A stretch of DNA of 64,000 nt from Loxodes magnus (Eukaryota; Ciliophora; Karyorelictea; Loxodida; Loxodidae): NCBI GenBank assembly GCA_946699065.1, contig CAMPDV010002907.1:1-64000 (forward strand), given 5' to 3'. Position 1 is the stretch's first letter. Every line of letters begins with the position of its first letter. The translations under genes were made by a program, and so were the position numbers. Positions 11,996 to 23,086 of this stretch are shown here, one piece after another. The notes beneath the pieces are model-generated. The model was not told the DNA's origin, did no database searches, and was given only the letters and a program-made list of their open reading frames with translations.

Positions 11996-13070
11996 AAAAT
12001 AATATAATAATTTATAAAAAATCTTAATTGATTAAAATTAGCTAATAATTTACTAAATATTTCTAAATTTATAATTTTTTAAATTTAATCAATATTCATA
12101 CCATTTAATTAAATTATTTTTATTTTTAATTTTAATTTAAGAATATTGGAATAATAAATTTATATTTCATTAGAATTTTTCAAAGAAAAATAAAATATCA
12201 TTTTCTCAATTATTATTCTATTAATTTTCTATGTTAAAATAAGGGTTTTTCCAATAAAAGTAAACTTATTAAAAAATTATGTTTGCCTTTATTTTAATAA
12301 TAATTTCACTTTTAACTTGAATGATTTATAATTAATTAAAATGAATATTCTTAATTCTATATTTTTATATTTAAGTTTAAAGATACATGCTAAATAAATA
12401 ATATCTTTGTTAATTATCCAATTTTTATAGTTATTTTAAAATAATAGCTATAATTATATTTAAAAGTAAGATTAAATTTGCAGGATAAATTATATTCAAT
12501 TATTTTAATTTTCTAAGCACTTTTATTATAAATTAGGAAATTTCTATAAATAATAAAATTGCTTTTATATTAATTTTAAATAATTTGAATGATAAAATAA
12601 ATTAAATCTGAAATATCATAATGCTAAGCATAACCTTTTTAATTTCTTTATTTGTATTTTTTAAGTTAGAAAATTATTAATATAATTAATTAAATTATCC
12701 CTCAAATACATTTTTATTTAATTTATTTAATATTATCAAACTTTAACAAGTTATCTTTATATTAAAGGTTGCTATAAATAATTTATTTATAGCAGACAAT
12801 TAATTTAATAATTACTATTTAGATTGCTAACTTAATATTCTAATTAAATAATTAATCATATAAACATTTCTATCTTCTACTTACTAGCTGGTTGATCTCG
12901 TAAAAATGATTGATAGCCATTAAAATATTATCAAATTAGTTTAAGTTAGTAAGAGATAAAAAAATTAAATAATTAATATAATTAAACAATTTAGAATTAT
13001 AATTTAAAATTCAATTAATTCTTTAAGCAGCTTAATTAAATTTAATCTGCTTATATAAAAAACTATCATA
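11996..13070. other. AT-rich stretch with no supported gene
   Basis: Unbroken low-GC sequence. No RNA gene, repeat or coding motif could be supported. Confidence 0.5.
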
Positions 13071-13075
13071 TTTTA

Positions 13076-13315
13076 CCACTAGCGCTATTATTCCCTTTAA
13101 TATCTTGTCTTTCAATAGGGCTATGGTCGAAGTGATATCCTAAAAAACCTAATCGTCCAGCGTCTTTCACCTATAACGTTACTTTGATGTCTTTTGTCCT
13201 GTCCTTATTGACTCCTGCCAAGATTCTTGCGTTGTTCTTCGCGTCCAGTGTTTCTTTACTTATGATTTTGACGATTTAAGTTGAAGGATTGCTTCTCCCT
13301 ATTTAAATTATTTAT
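13076..13315 (+). repeat. Interspersed repeat family B, copy 2
   Basis: Longest of the family-B copies and closely similar to 58840-59020: ATCTTGTCTTTCA near the start, GATTCTTGC then GTTCTTCGCG, a block ending TTGAAGGATTGCTTCTCC, and the shared terminus CTCCCTATTTAAA. GC content is about 40% against about 20% around it. It carries an additional internal segment (13120-13165) absent from the other copies. No coding frame is evident. It lies about 670 bp upstream of a family-A copy in the same orientation. Confidence 0.75.
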
Positions 13316-13975
13316 TTGACAAAGTTTTATAAGATTTATCTTAGTTACACTTATTTTAGTGTATCCTCTTTTTTTCTTCAGAAAAAACAACAAATTTAGT
13401 AATTTCCTTTAAGAAAGAATAAACAAATAATATTAATTAAATTTCTTTTTTTATAATAACTATTATTTCTGCTATCTGACTATTATTTCGTTTAATTAAT
13501 TTCTCATTATGGAATTAATATTATACTCAGTGTTCTTTATTTCTATAACAATTTTAATCTTATCTTTATTTAAAGTGTAGCAGCAAAGCTATAAAATTAT
13601 ATCTATATGGTTTTCTATTATTAATTAGCATTAAATTAACAATTTAGTTTTATCTTCTACTCTGTGTATTTTCCTTAATTATATCTTATGAAGTCATCAC
13701 TTAATTAAAAATTCATATTATAAATTTGATCAATTACCAAAAATAACTTTACGTCGATAGTAATGGAGTGAAATATAGTAACTATAAACTTTTATGTTTT
13801 AAGGTTTTATTATATGAATATAGATCTATATTCTATAATGCTTTATAAATACTTTTGTAATAAGATTGATTTAATTTTTAAATATTAGGTATATTAAATC
13901 TATGACTAACAATTAAAAACTTAGCTCAATCAAATTTAAGACAATAATCTAAATAAAATAATTTATGCTATAAAT
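13316..13975. other. AT-rich spacer between repeats B and A
   Basis: No feature seen beyond short homopolymer runs. Confidence 0.5.
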
Positions 13976-13979
13976 AAAA

Positions 13980-14268
13980 AGATGATGATGGTTGAGATTT
14001 ACCTTCGTGAAAACACTTTCTGGTTTTATGACTAGGAACAAGTTCCTTTCCTGTTACTGAGAAAGTCCCTGATCAGAGTCGATTTCAGAAGGAAACAACG
14101 TCTTCAAGATTATCCACTCTTGATAGGGGCTTGAAGCCTGGCTACTCATAGCGATGGAGCTCCCTGGCAGCTGTGTCTGGAACACAACAGGATATCCTCA
14201 TTATTCCTTAAAAAGAGAGCGTTGGGTCGTCTAACTGAAAGAAGTTTCCGGTCCCCAAAATTTTAGTT
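13980..14268 (+). repeat. Interspersed repeat family A, copy 2
   Basis: Best plus-strand copy of family A. It begins GGTTGAGATTTACC, contains CACTTTCTGGTTTTATGACTA, TTCCTTTCCTGTTACTGAGAA, GCTTGAAGCCTGGCT, GCGATGGAGCTCCCT and ACAACAGGATATCC, and ends GTTTCCGGTCC. It matches the inverted copy at 56792-57062 along its whole length with scattered substitutions. TGA and shifts occur in every frame, so protein coding is unlikely. Its size suggests a SINE-like or MITE-like element, but I could not find convincing pol III boxes or terminal inverted repeats. Confidence 0.85.
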
Positions 14269-14862
14269 AAAATTAATTAATTAATTAATTAAATAATTGA
14301 TGCTATATCCAAAAATTTAGTATGCTAATGGATTTAGGAATTAATTAGTACAGTCATTTAATTAGATAGATAGAAGCATGAGGGATATGATTCTTATTTG
14401 TATAGTTTGCTTTTCTAATTTTGTTTAATTTTAAATAAAGATTGAACATAGCTACTTAAATAAGGAACTTAAAAGTAATTTAAGATGCTTTCATTATATT
14501 TATAAATAAAATTAAGTTAAGTGCATTGAAAATTAAATAATAGAGTTTATACCTTTCTCATCTATTTATTTAATACAAGGAGATAATAGAAATCCAACTA
14601 AAATAAGTTTTGAATTTAATGCCTAAATATAAAATATGATATATTTGGAAATAAAATAATAATATTTATCAGCTTTATTTATTAAAATTTTGTATTATGA
14701 ATCTCCAAAATCTCCTACTTATACTGCTTATATTATTCAATTTGCTTAAAGCTGAAATATACCAAATGAAAGGCAAATAATTTTAACATTTATTTAGATA
14801 ATTTAAACTAAAGCATTTCTTTAAAGACTAAATTACTAGGTAGATTTTAATTAGTCTAATAA
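14269..14862. other. AT-rich stretch upstream of the glycosyltransferase-like gene
   Basis: Contains the simple run (TTAA)n at 14270-14295. An ATG at 14697 opens a frame beginning MNLQNLLLILLILFNLLKAE that looks like a signal peptide, but it does not join in frame to the conserved domain downstream. It could be an alternative first exon or chance. Confidence 0.35.
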
Positions 14863-16175
14863 ATGAAAGAATACTTTTTAAACATTCTTCTCATTATTCT
14901 CATTTTGGCTTTATTCCTAGATTTACTTTCTCTTTATATATGCACGACAGATTATCAAAATTCAAAGTAATTAAGCGATTTTTTTATAACTTAAGATATA
15001 ATTACTAGTAGATAAATAACTATTCAGGCTAGAGATAATTATTTTATAGACTGAACTTCAAATATTAATAAGCAAAGCTAGGTTTAAGAAATTTTTTTAT
15101 GACAAAAGTGAGTAGAAGTATTTAAGTCCTGGAATACATTTTGTACCTCAATTATTTAAACTGTAGGAAGAAGAATAAAACTTTAAGATATCAGATATGT
15201 ACAAAAAATACTTAATACTAGACAAAAAAATGATTAAAAAATAATTTAGTTCAAATCATTACTCAAGAATAATAGACCACGAAACATTATAAAAATAATG
15301 CATGCTTGATTGGAATAAGTTTAAGTTATCTAATGCAAAACTAACTTTTTGAACATCATGAAATCAAGGGTAAGTAACTAAAAAAATTTTATAGTTCATT
15401 GAGACTTTTTTTTATTACCATAAAGAGGCTTAACTGATTATATTAACTGAAGATATTTAAAATCTTAACTGTAATGTGGTTAGTTCATTTTGATAGTATA
15501 ATTATCCTATTTACATTATGAAGTTCGATTAGATTCTTTTTTTCTAAGATAGTCCTATTGCATCACTTATTGAGAACTGAGAAGGTCTAACTCTAGTGAT
15601 TGATAAGAAGACTTGCCAATATTTATTAAATATACATTACTATACAAATTTGGTGGTATTTACTTTGACATTGAACGAGTATGACTTAACGAGTTTCCAC
15701 CAGTAATAAATGCCTTTCCTTTGTATACTAACAGTTACAATTACTTATATTAACAGGATGTTCTGGTTTTCTAAAAAGGACATTACTTCTTAGAGTAGGT
15801 TTTGGAATGGATAACTTTAAATTATATTCCAAATATCAAAAATTGAGAAATTACACTTCCTTAGAAAGTACTCAATCAAAACTATAATGGAACAATGCCT
15901 TTTGTAATTCAAAAGGACTATTTTCACTATTTAAGCCAATGGATAAATATGAACCTTAAGAACCTAAATAAATGCTAAAGATGCTAATCTAACAAGCAAG
16001 TTCGCAAAAAATTAAGTAAAAACTTCAGAAACTTCAAAACAAAACAATTTCTATTTTAATTAACGACGAAAAGCTAAAAAATGACGATTACACAGTTTAA
16101 ACTGGAAACATTCTAACAGCTATTTTAAGCAAATTCACTGTGATACCTCATAGATTTTAGTAAGAATGTATATGA
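14863..16175 (+). CDS. DXD-type glycosyltransferase (A4GALT/Gly_transf_sug-like), frame interrupted
   Basis: From the ATG at 14863 the product begins MKEYFLNILLIILILALF, a type II membrane anchor usual for Golgi glycosyltransferases. From about 15080 to 15600 a second frame carries LTFWTSWNQGQ, FIETFFYYHKEAQLIILTED, YPIYIMKFDQILFFQDSP and IENWEG, typical of the sugar-binding DXD family. At 15652-15675 a third frame has GGIYFDIE, the DXD-like metal and nucleotide-sugar site, then ER-V-TGA-LNEFPPVINAFP. The C-terminus (to the TGA at 16173) reads DDYTVQTGNILTAILSKFTV in yet another frame. TGA codons lie at Trp-compatible sites next to normal TGG. The shifts may be mini-introns, assembly errors or decay; I could not place consensus splice sites. 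Expected role: transfer of sugars to glycoproteins or glycolipids in the Golgi lumen. Confidence 0.65.
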
Positions 16176-17950
16176 TAATACTTTTATTTAATTTGTTACA
16201 TATAAACTTTATATTAAGTGATATAACACTAGACATCAAATTAATTATATAAAATAAAGCATTTATTAATTTTGGATGCATATACTAGTTATTTAACTAT
16301 TATCTATATCCTCTATTATTTATCAAGGTAACTAAAATTTTAAAAAGTATCCTTTTGTTCCTTTAACTACTTCACAAACTATCATTATTATTATTATTAT
16401 TTAAATCTCAAAGATCATTGATATTAGACTCAATTAGTCTGTTAGATATTTGGTAGCCAAATACTAAATTTAATATAATTAAATAGTAAACTGAATTGTA
16501 TATAAATGTTGATCAGTAGTGATTTATTAATTAATAGATGTAGATTAACTTATTTTAAAATCTATATTTCTTAAAAGTAGAAAATATCTATATCAACTAA
16601 TTTTTTCATTTAGATATCTAATTTATCTATAGGCTTTCTTTTATTTTTCTACTAGTTATCATGACTGAGGTTGATATCTATCATAAGTATAGAGAATTTA
16701 CTTATTAAGCTGATAAATGTTGATGGAATGCTTAACATTAAATTTGGTTAAAATCTAGAATATTTATATAATAAAACATAGATAGGAGTTTATACTTCAA
16801 CTTGGGATTTACTTAGCAGGATGACATATAAGAAAAAGTAGAACATTAAATTCAAAGTTAACTTACTATAATGAACATACCTTTTTAACTAATGCTTATA
16901 AGAATTTTGCTTGAAATATCTGCTTATATACTTGTTTTAATTTAGTTATTTCCAAGGTATTTAGAATGAGAAATGCTATAAAGGGAAAAATAAAAAGGAA
17001 TGAAAAAAGTGATAATTTAATATGGTAGCTTTTGATGAGTTTAGATACAAATTTAATATAGAGAGTATATAACTGAAAAGTAGTATGAAGATTAAGCTAG
17101 TGTAGAATAATTGTTATTAGTCTTCTTAAATTCATTGCAAGATTTATAATTTTCCTTAAAATTACGCATGATACATATAAATATTTCAAAGGAAAAAGAC
17201 ATTCAAAAATTCTAGTGCTGTATAGTAGATTAATTCAACTCTGATTCGTTAAAGATAATAAGAAGAAGTAGACTCATAGCTTATTTGCATATATTAATCA
17301 AATGTAGGCTAAAAAAATGTTTATTGAGTAACTAAATTATCATTCTTAAGCTCTTTTAGATGAAGCAAAAAGATCAAAGAAAGATATAAATAAAAATATC
17401 TCTCCTTAGTAAAGAAAATAATAAAAGCTTAATATCAGAAGCAGAGAAACATAATATTAATGTATAAAATTTAATTGCATGTATATAATTAAAGAACTTA
17501 AAAACTATAAATAATGTATATAGATGTCAGATAATTAGAAATTTGAAGAGTATATAGAAAGATAAAAAGAAAACATTATTAAAAGAGAAAGAAATATAAA
17601 TAAGATATAATATCATAGGAATTATTTCAAGGCTTTATTAATCCAAGAGATAAATTGTGATATGACAATTTAAACAAAAAAGACCTTAACTATAAATAAT
17701 TTTAAAGTTACTTAATTTAGAATAAATAAAAGTTAAATTAAAATAGATTAGCCATTAATAAATCTTTAAAAATCTAATTCTTTGGAAAACATACCAAAAT
17801 ATTTTTCTTAATAATATAGCTTTATTAATAAATTCATTAAGATATTTAATGAGGTGGTTAGTGAATTGAAAGATGCGTATCAGAATAATTATTCAATTTG
17901 CTTCCTTTTTTAATATAAATGTATTGTGAATATTCAAATAAAAGTATTTT
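16172..17950 (+). CDS. Coding-like stretch, unknown membrane-associated protein, exon structure unresolved
   Basis: An ATG at 16172 overlaps the TGA (16173) that ends the preceding gene. Its frame starts MIILLFNLLHINFILSDITL, signal-like, and continues through hydrophobic segments and TEVDIYHKYREFTYQADKC to about 17200. G is concentrated at first codon positions (gat, gaa, gct, gta), as expected for coding DNA. TGA occurs where Trp is reasonable (C-TGA-W). Further on a different frame looks better, with QMQAKKMFIEQLNYHSQALLD and AKRSKKDINKNISP. A later segment near 17780-17890 reads NSLENIPKYF and NEVVSELKDAYQ. Because TGA is not an absolute stop here, openness is weak evidence. No family recognised. 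It could be two genes or one with mini-introns. Confidence 0.35.
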
Positions 17951-19740
17951 TCACAATAATTTTTTAATTAAAATAGATATAAGCTGTAATCATCTCTTTA
18001 TTTACATTTAAATCATGTATAGATTATAATTTCTATTATTTTAAGCTGTTTTAAGTTATTAGCTTTTTTCTTAGTTTCTTTATATTATAAATATTATTTT
18101 TCAGATTTTGGATTTCTGATATTTTTATAATTTTTACCTAATACATCTAAAGCTTTAGAATTTCTTTTTAGCTTTATGTCTTTTTTGTGTATTTAACAAT
18201 TCTTATTACTAGGATTATACTATATTATACCAAGATACATTATATATAAATATTAAATTAATTATAATACTAATTCAATAATTTAAAGTTTTAGTTCTTC
18301 TTAATAATTTTAACATGCTTAAAGTTCCAGATTTATTCCTAACTTCTGGAAAAAGATTTATTATTTAAACTAAATAATAAGGTAATTAAAAACTATTTAC
18401 TAACTTTAATTATATCTCTAATTTATAAAATTATAAGTTCATTTATATTATATTTCTAAGTATTCCTTTTAGTTAGGATATATTTATCACTATTTAAAAT
18501 TTATAATAGTTTTATATATTTTTATATAATCAAATATCTTTAATTTAGCTTTAATTAATTCACTACTTACCTAAGATTTACTATACCTTGTAATTTTTAA
18601 ACTGCTGCTTTTAAAAATAAAACTTAAAAAGAATATTCTAATTTAAATTCTAAGCAAAATAGTAGCTAATTGAATATATAAATAATGTATCATTATTATA
18701 TTTTTAAAATACCTTGGTGCAAATACTTTACTTACAACAAAAAAGAACTTCTATCTTTATGGTTTTTTAATTTATCTGTATAAAAGAAGATTTTTGTAAG
18801 TTTTCTAAATCCTGTTTTAAAAAAAAGAGTTTAGATCTATAAATAATAGTTTAAATGCTAACATGATAAACTGATTATTATTGTTAATAGCTTTGATTAA
18901 AGGAGATTAAAGAACTATTAGCTATAAATAATTAGATTTATAATAGTTGTATTAATGAGATATTTAGATTTAATTACTTAAATCTAATTATTTTTTATTC
19001 TATAAACTAATTAATAAATATTAAATTATATTATCTTATTCTCTATTTTTCAAATTATATTCATTATAAAAGAACCTAAATGTTTATTTATCTCACTAAT
19101 TAATATAATGATGAGATTAGAGCAAAAGAATGAGAAATCTAATTTAGGCATGTAATTAAGATGATATTATATAGTTACTAATATCTTAAAAAATTACCAT
19201 ATTCAATAAATAAACAAAATAAAAGGGTATTAGTTTAATTATTTAGAATACATCTTTATTTTTATAATACTAAGCTTTAATATAAGTAAATAATTATTTA
19301 GATTTGATGCTTTAATTATTAAAGTTTTTATATAAGTCTAAAATAAATTACATTCTAATATCATAGAAATAGAAATTTATGAGTATCTAAATATACATAA
19401 CTAAGCTTTTCAATTTTACTAGGATTCTTAAATTAAGTTATTTTGCTTAAAATTAATTTTCTAATATTTTAATTAGAAATTCTTGCTTAATTAAATACCA
19501 TAAGCTTTTATTAACCTTGCTTTGTAAATTCTACATAGTTATAATTTTCATAGCTATGATTTGCTAAATAAAATGTATGCATTTCTTTTTTAATTTCCTA
19601 TATTCAACTATTTTATATCATTTTAAATAATAATTAAATGATTATAGTGTTTCAATCTGACACTCTGTAAAATAGACTGCTAAATAAGCTACCTACAGCT
19701 AAAATATTCTCATTTCCTACACAGATAGAAATCCAAGATA
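17951..19740. other. T-rich stretch with no supported gene
   Basis: Very G-poor sequence; 18000-18850 has a single TGA triplet on the plus strand in any frame, which is explained by composition rather than coding. Translations are featureless Phe/Ile/Leu/Tyr strings. Confidence 0.45.
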
Positions 19741-19752
19741 GATTAAGATAAT

Positions 19753-20500
19753 ATGCATTAATAAGTGAAGATTTATATGCTGGAAAGAAAACATAAAATT
19801 TAACATTTTACACTATTGATAGTTTATCTATAGGAAGATCTAACTTAATTTGAGAACGGAAATATAAAATTAAAAACTCTGGCTGAAAATGGAAACAAGA
19901 GCTTTGATAACAGAATTTCAAAATGAGAAAGAGAAAAACATTTATTTCGAAGAGTAAATGAACAACTAAAATTAGCGAAGAGATATTGGGATAATTATAG
20001 TCAATTTTGAAAATTAAAAATAATTTATGGAGAGTAAAGAATAAAAAATAAAGAAGTAAATATGATATAGTAGAAACTGAAGTGAGCTATTTCCAATTAT
20101 TATAGAAAAGGAAGAGAATGTCTTGATTTTTAAGCATGAATTATTTCAAAAGATAAAGAAAAATTATCAAAGATTTGAAAAAATACTGAAGATATTAAAA
20201 ATAGAGGATTTAAAGCCAAAAGACTTTATTATATTGACTAAGAAAGAGTATTAATAAAAAATTCAGATGAATTATAGATTAAGAAAAACAGATACCTTAA
20301 ACTATTAAGGTTTTCAAGATAATAGAGAAAGTTGATGAGAGTTTATACATTAAGTGCAAGAAATAAGGAGTAAGGTACAAAAGCCTTTGCATTTATATTA
20401 AATAACAAGCTTCAGATATTTATTAATTATCTAAGTTAATAAACTGATCATTGCATTAAAAATTCTACTTGTGATATTATAAGTTAAAGAAATAAAATAA
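19753..20500 (+). CDS. Probable coding region, frame not settled
   Basis: A purine-rich block with clear 3-base periodicity. Two frames compete. One starts at the ATG at 19753 and contains NGNIKLKTLAENGNKSFDNR, VNEQLKLAKRYWDNYSQF and NSDELQIKKNRYLKLLRF, but needs five TGA as Trp. The other, good from about 19890 to 20350, reads METRALITEFQNEKEKN, then EENVLIFKHELFQKIKKNY and KIEDLKPKDFIILTKKEYQ with fewer TGAs. A charged, probably coiled-coil cytosolic protein fits either. It lies just upstream of the pseudokinase gene on the same strand. The matching region of the right-hand inverted copy lies outside the window. No family recognised. Confidence 0.35.
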
Positions 20501-21340
20501 GATAAAGCTAACTTTAATTATATGATAAACTAACTGTTAATTTTAATTTAAACTGTATCTGATTAAGAAATTATATAAATTCAAATCGAATATATAGCAT
20601 CATTTTATTATTTGCTTTTTTTTAAATGCCTAAATGCATAAACCATAACAAGCTATTTGAATAAATTAAGAACGATTCTCTCAATAAAATGATCATATTA
20701 TATAAAAGATTTATAAGATCAAAACTTATTAATTTTTAGACTATGTCATCATCACTCTTTATTCAATAAAAAGGCAATACTAACAAATCCTTTAAGCTTA
20801 TACTTTTAACTAAGCCTTTAAAAGCAAAAATTTATATAGCTAGAATTAAAACATAACATCGGGCTGAGTAGCAATTCACTTATTAATTGATTAATTATCG
20901 AATTAAATAGCAGCAAAAATCTCAAGTAATAGCACTATCTCTATTATAATTTAAACCTTTCATTAAGCAAATTACAATCTTTCTTTACCATAGACACCTT
21001 CCCTACTATTATATCTATAGAAATAATCAAAAAGTATGTAAAATAGGCAGAAGCTAGAAATAAAGTTACCATGATATATTAAATTTAGAGGCAAATGATA
21101 TATAATAATGCCTTTATTTTTACACTAGAAGAATTAGTTTTTTAGATTTAATATTATTAACTATTATTTAATTAATTTAGCTTAGTCAATTTACTCTTCA
21201 CTACACTTTTAGACTTTAGATGTTAATAACTCATTATAGGATACAATATATGTGGAAGTTACTAGGAATATAAATACTTTTATTAGGGATGGAAGAGGTT
21301 TAAAAGAAAGGGCTATAAAAGTTTGAAAATTCTTTCATTT
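20501..21340. other. Upstream region of the pseudokinase gene
   Basis: No gene seen. From about 20930 onward it matches the reverse complement of the last bases of the window (for example TAATAGCACTATCTCTATTA here against the inverse of TAATAACACTATCCCTATTA at the right end), so it belongs to the inverted duplication. Confidence 0.6.
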
Positions 21341-21356
21341 TTTAAATTTATAAAAA

Positions 21357-23086
21357 ATGGGGTTGGAAATCTCGTGCTGTGGTGAAAATCGTTAAAACGA
21401 TAAATAGAATTTGGAAGGAAGCATGAATAATGGAGATGAAGTTTTGAATCCAGAACTATCACTTTTAAGTGTAGAAATGACAGAGGAAAGAAAAGATTTA
21501 AATAAGGCCTTTGTTGACTTAAGATCAGTTCCTTTTAAAAATATACAGGCGAAACTTTCATATTTCGAGGATTTGAAAAATGATTTTACCTTTGATAACT
21601 TGTAAATAAAGAGTGAAAAGTATGATTTATACTACAAGAATGTCCTAAGTACTTTCCTCTAGCAGAAGTTTACTCTCCAAGTTTTTTAGGTAAAAGGCTA
21701 AAATGGAAAAATAATTGATAAATAAATAGAATTTCTACAAAGGTTAGATCATCCTTTTCTAGCTTCTTCTGTGGAATATTTCTAAGATTAAAACGAATTT
21801 ACAGTAGTAATGAATTAGCTTCCAAGCTATTCATTGTAAGACATTATTAATTAATAAAAAAAATTTGAAGAAATCTAAATTCGTAAGTTAGGATATTCCC
21901 TGCTACTTTTAGCTCGCTACCTTCGTAAGAATAAAACTATTCTTTTTAGCTTCACTCCTGAAAATATTTTCATTTAGAACCCAAGAAACTTTAAGATCAT
22001 CAAACTTACAAGATTTACGGAGTCAATTATATTCGAGCATCAACCTTCAAGCAAATCTATTGAGAGATAGTTTGACTAAAACTATTATTTTTCAAATGAG
22101 CTTTATGATTACTCTCAAAAAGTAAACTGCTCAGCTGATATATTTGCCATTGGAATAATTCTCCTATAGATGGCTTTAGGAGATCATCCTAAAAATATGA
22201 TTAAAGGCTGAGAGTAAAATACATAGAATAACAAGAATAGTAATCATGAGCTACTTTTTAAGTTACTACGGTAAAATAAAAAGTATATGTCTGAAGCATT
22301 ATACGATCTATTATAAATGTGCTTTCAAATGGATACCTAAAAGCGTAATTAACCTGAATAAATGCTACAATTAGGCTTTTTCTAGGCTAAATCATCACTT
22401 AAAAGACAGAATAGAGAGTTCTTTTATAAGCTCACTGCATATTCAAAACTTAACGTTTGGCAAAGAATTATCTTCTAGTTTACCGTGCTGAAATTATTTA
22501 AATCTCAGTCAAAAATTAAATACGAGCAATCATTTTTAAGGTTGGACAAGTAAGGAAAAGGTTTCATAACTGAATCAGATTTATGTTAGATCCTGCTTAA
22601 TATAAAATAGGATAACTAAATTTATTATGATACATTTTCTTCTGGAAAGGAACCTTTCGCCCTATCTTAGCAACTGTTTTCAGTAATAGATACAACAGGA
22701 GATGGAGAATTTAACTTCAGTGGTATCCTTTTTATATTTAGAATACCTAGTTACGCATATGTTTTGGAAAATCAGTTCTCAAGAAATAGATCTGACTTTA
22801 GATTTCCTCTTTTCATGGATGGATACAGTAATATTTTATGCAGTATTAATAAGAACTAATTTAGTTCTATAGCATTTCCAATATTCCCCAGTTTAGTAAA
22901 GACTAGCAAAAAGCTCTATTAAAGCTCCTTAAGGAACTTGATTAGGATGGAAAGAAATAATTAACTAGGCAGTAGTTTGTTGATGGAATTAAGAAAAAAC
23001 TAGAAATGAATTTTAAAATCTTAAATGAATCTATTCAGAATTAGCACTTCGACTACTAGATATTTGACTCGCTTTATTACTCTTGA
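21357..23086 (+). CDS. Myristoylated CDPK-like pseudokinase with three EF hands (564 aa, two mini-introns)
   Basis: Starts MGLEISCCGEN: Gly2 fits N-myristoylation and Cys7-Cys8 fit palmitoylation, so it probably sits on a membrane. Residues ~90-320 have a protein-kinase fold pattern: LQRLDHPFL, EYFQDQNEFTVVMNQL, FTPENIFI, then SADIFAIGIILLQMALGDHP. Key catalytic residues are gone. HRDLKPEN is LFSFTPEN (Ser198 for Asp), DFG is replaced at Lys216-Leu-Thr and the VAIK Lys is not visible, so it is predicted to be catalytically dead. EF hands lie at ~397-408, 445-456 and 517-528. Removing introns 22723-22741 and 22828-22843 leaves exactly 565 codons, ending at TGA 23084. The first intron also restores the Glu at position 12 of EF hand 2. 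TGA at 22209 reads as Trp285 and is shared with the right-hand copy. Likely a calcium-responsive scaffold. Confidence 0.9.
22723..22741 (+). other. Mini-intron, 19 nt
   Basis: GTATCCTTTTTATATTTAG, GT-AG, phase 1. Splicing turns AGT-G|AA into Ser-Glu, giving the EF-hand loop DTTGDGEFNFSE with the expected acidic last residue, and restores the frame downstream. The same 19 bases are present in the right-hand copy (about 62188-62206, minus strand). Confidence 0.9.
22828..22843 (+). other. Mini-intron, 16 nt
   Basis: GTAATATTTTATGCAG, GT-AG, phase 0, between ACA and TAT. Removing it joins FSWMDT to YQQELIQFYS and leads into the third EF hand in frame. The right-hand copy has GTAATATTTTATACAG at the same place. 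Substitutions between copies just downstream are mostly synonymous in this frame (gac/gat, tag/taa, caa/taa, cag/caa). Confidence 0.88.

Noticed and set aside
12887-12905. AGCTGGTTGATCTCGTAA resembles the 5' end of small-subunit rRNA
   Set aside because: The match to the AACCTGGTTGATCCTGCC start is short and imperfect and nothing rRNA-like follows.
15370-15394. A 25-nt GTAAG...TATAG stretch that looks like an intron in the glycosyltransferase
   Set aside because: Reading through it keeps one frame and gives a continuous WNQGQVTKKILQFIETFF segment, while removing it breaks the frame.
18000-18850. Long TGA-free frame suggesting a large membrane protein
   Set aside because: The region is so G-poor that nearly all frames lack TGA; the peptide is low-complexity Phe/Ile/Leu/Tyr.
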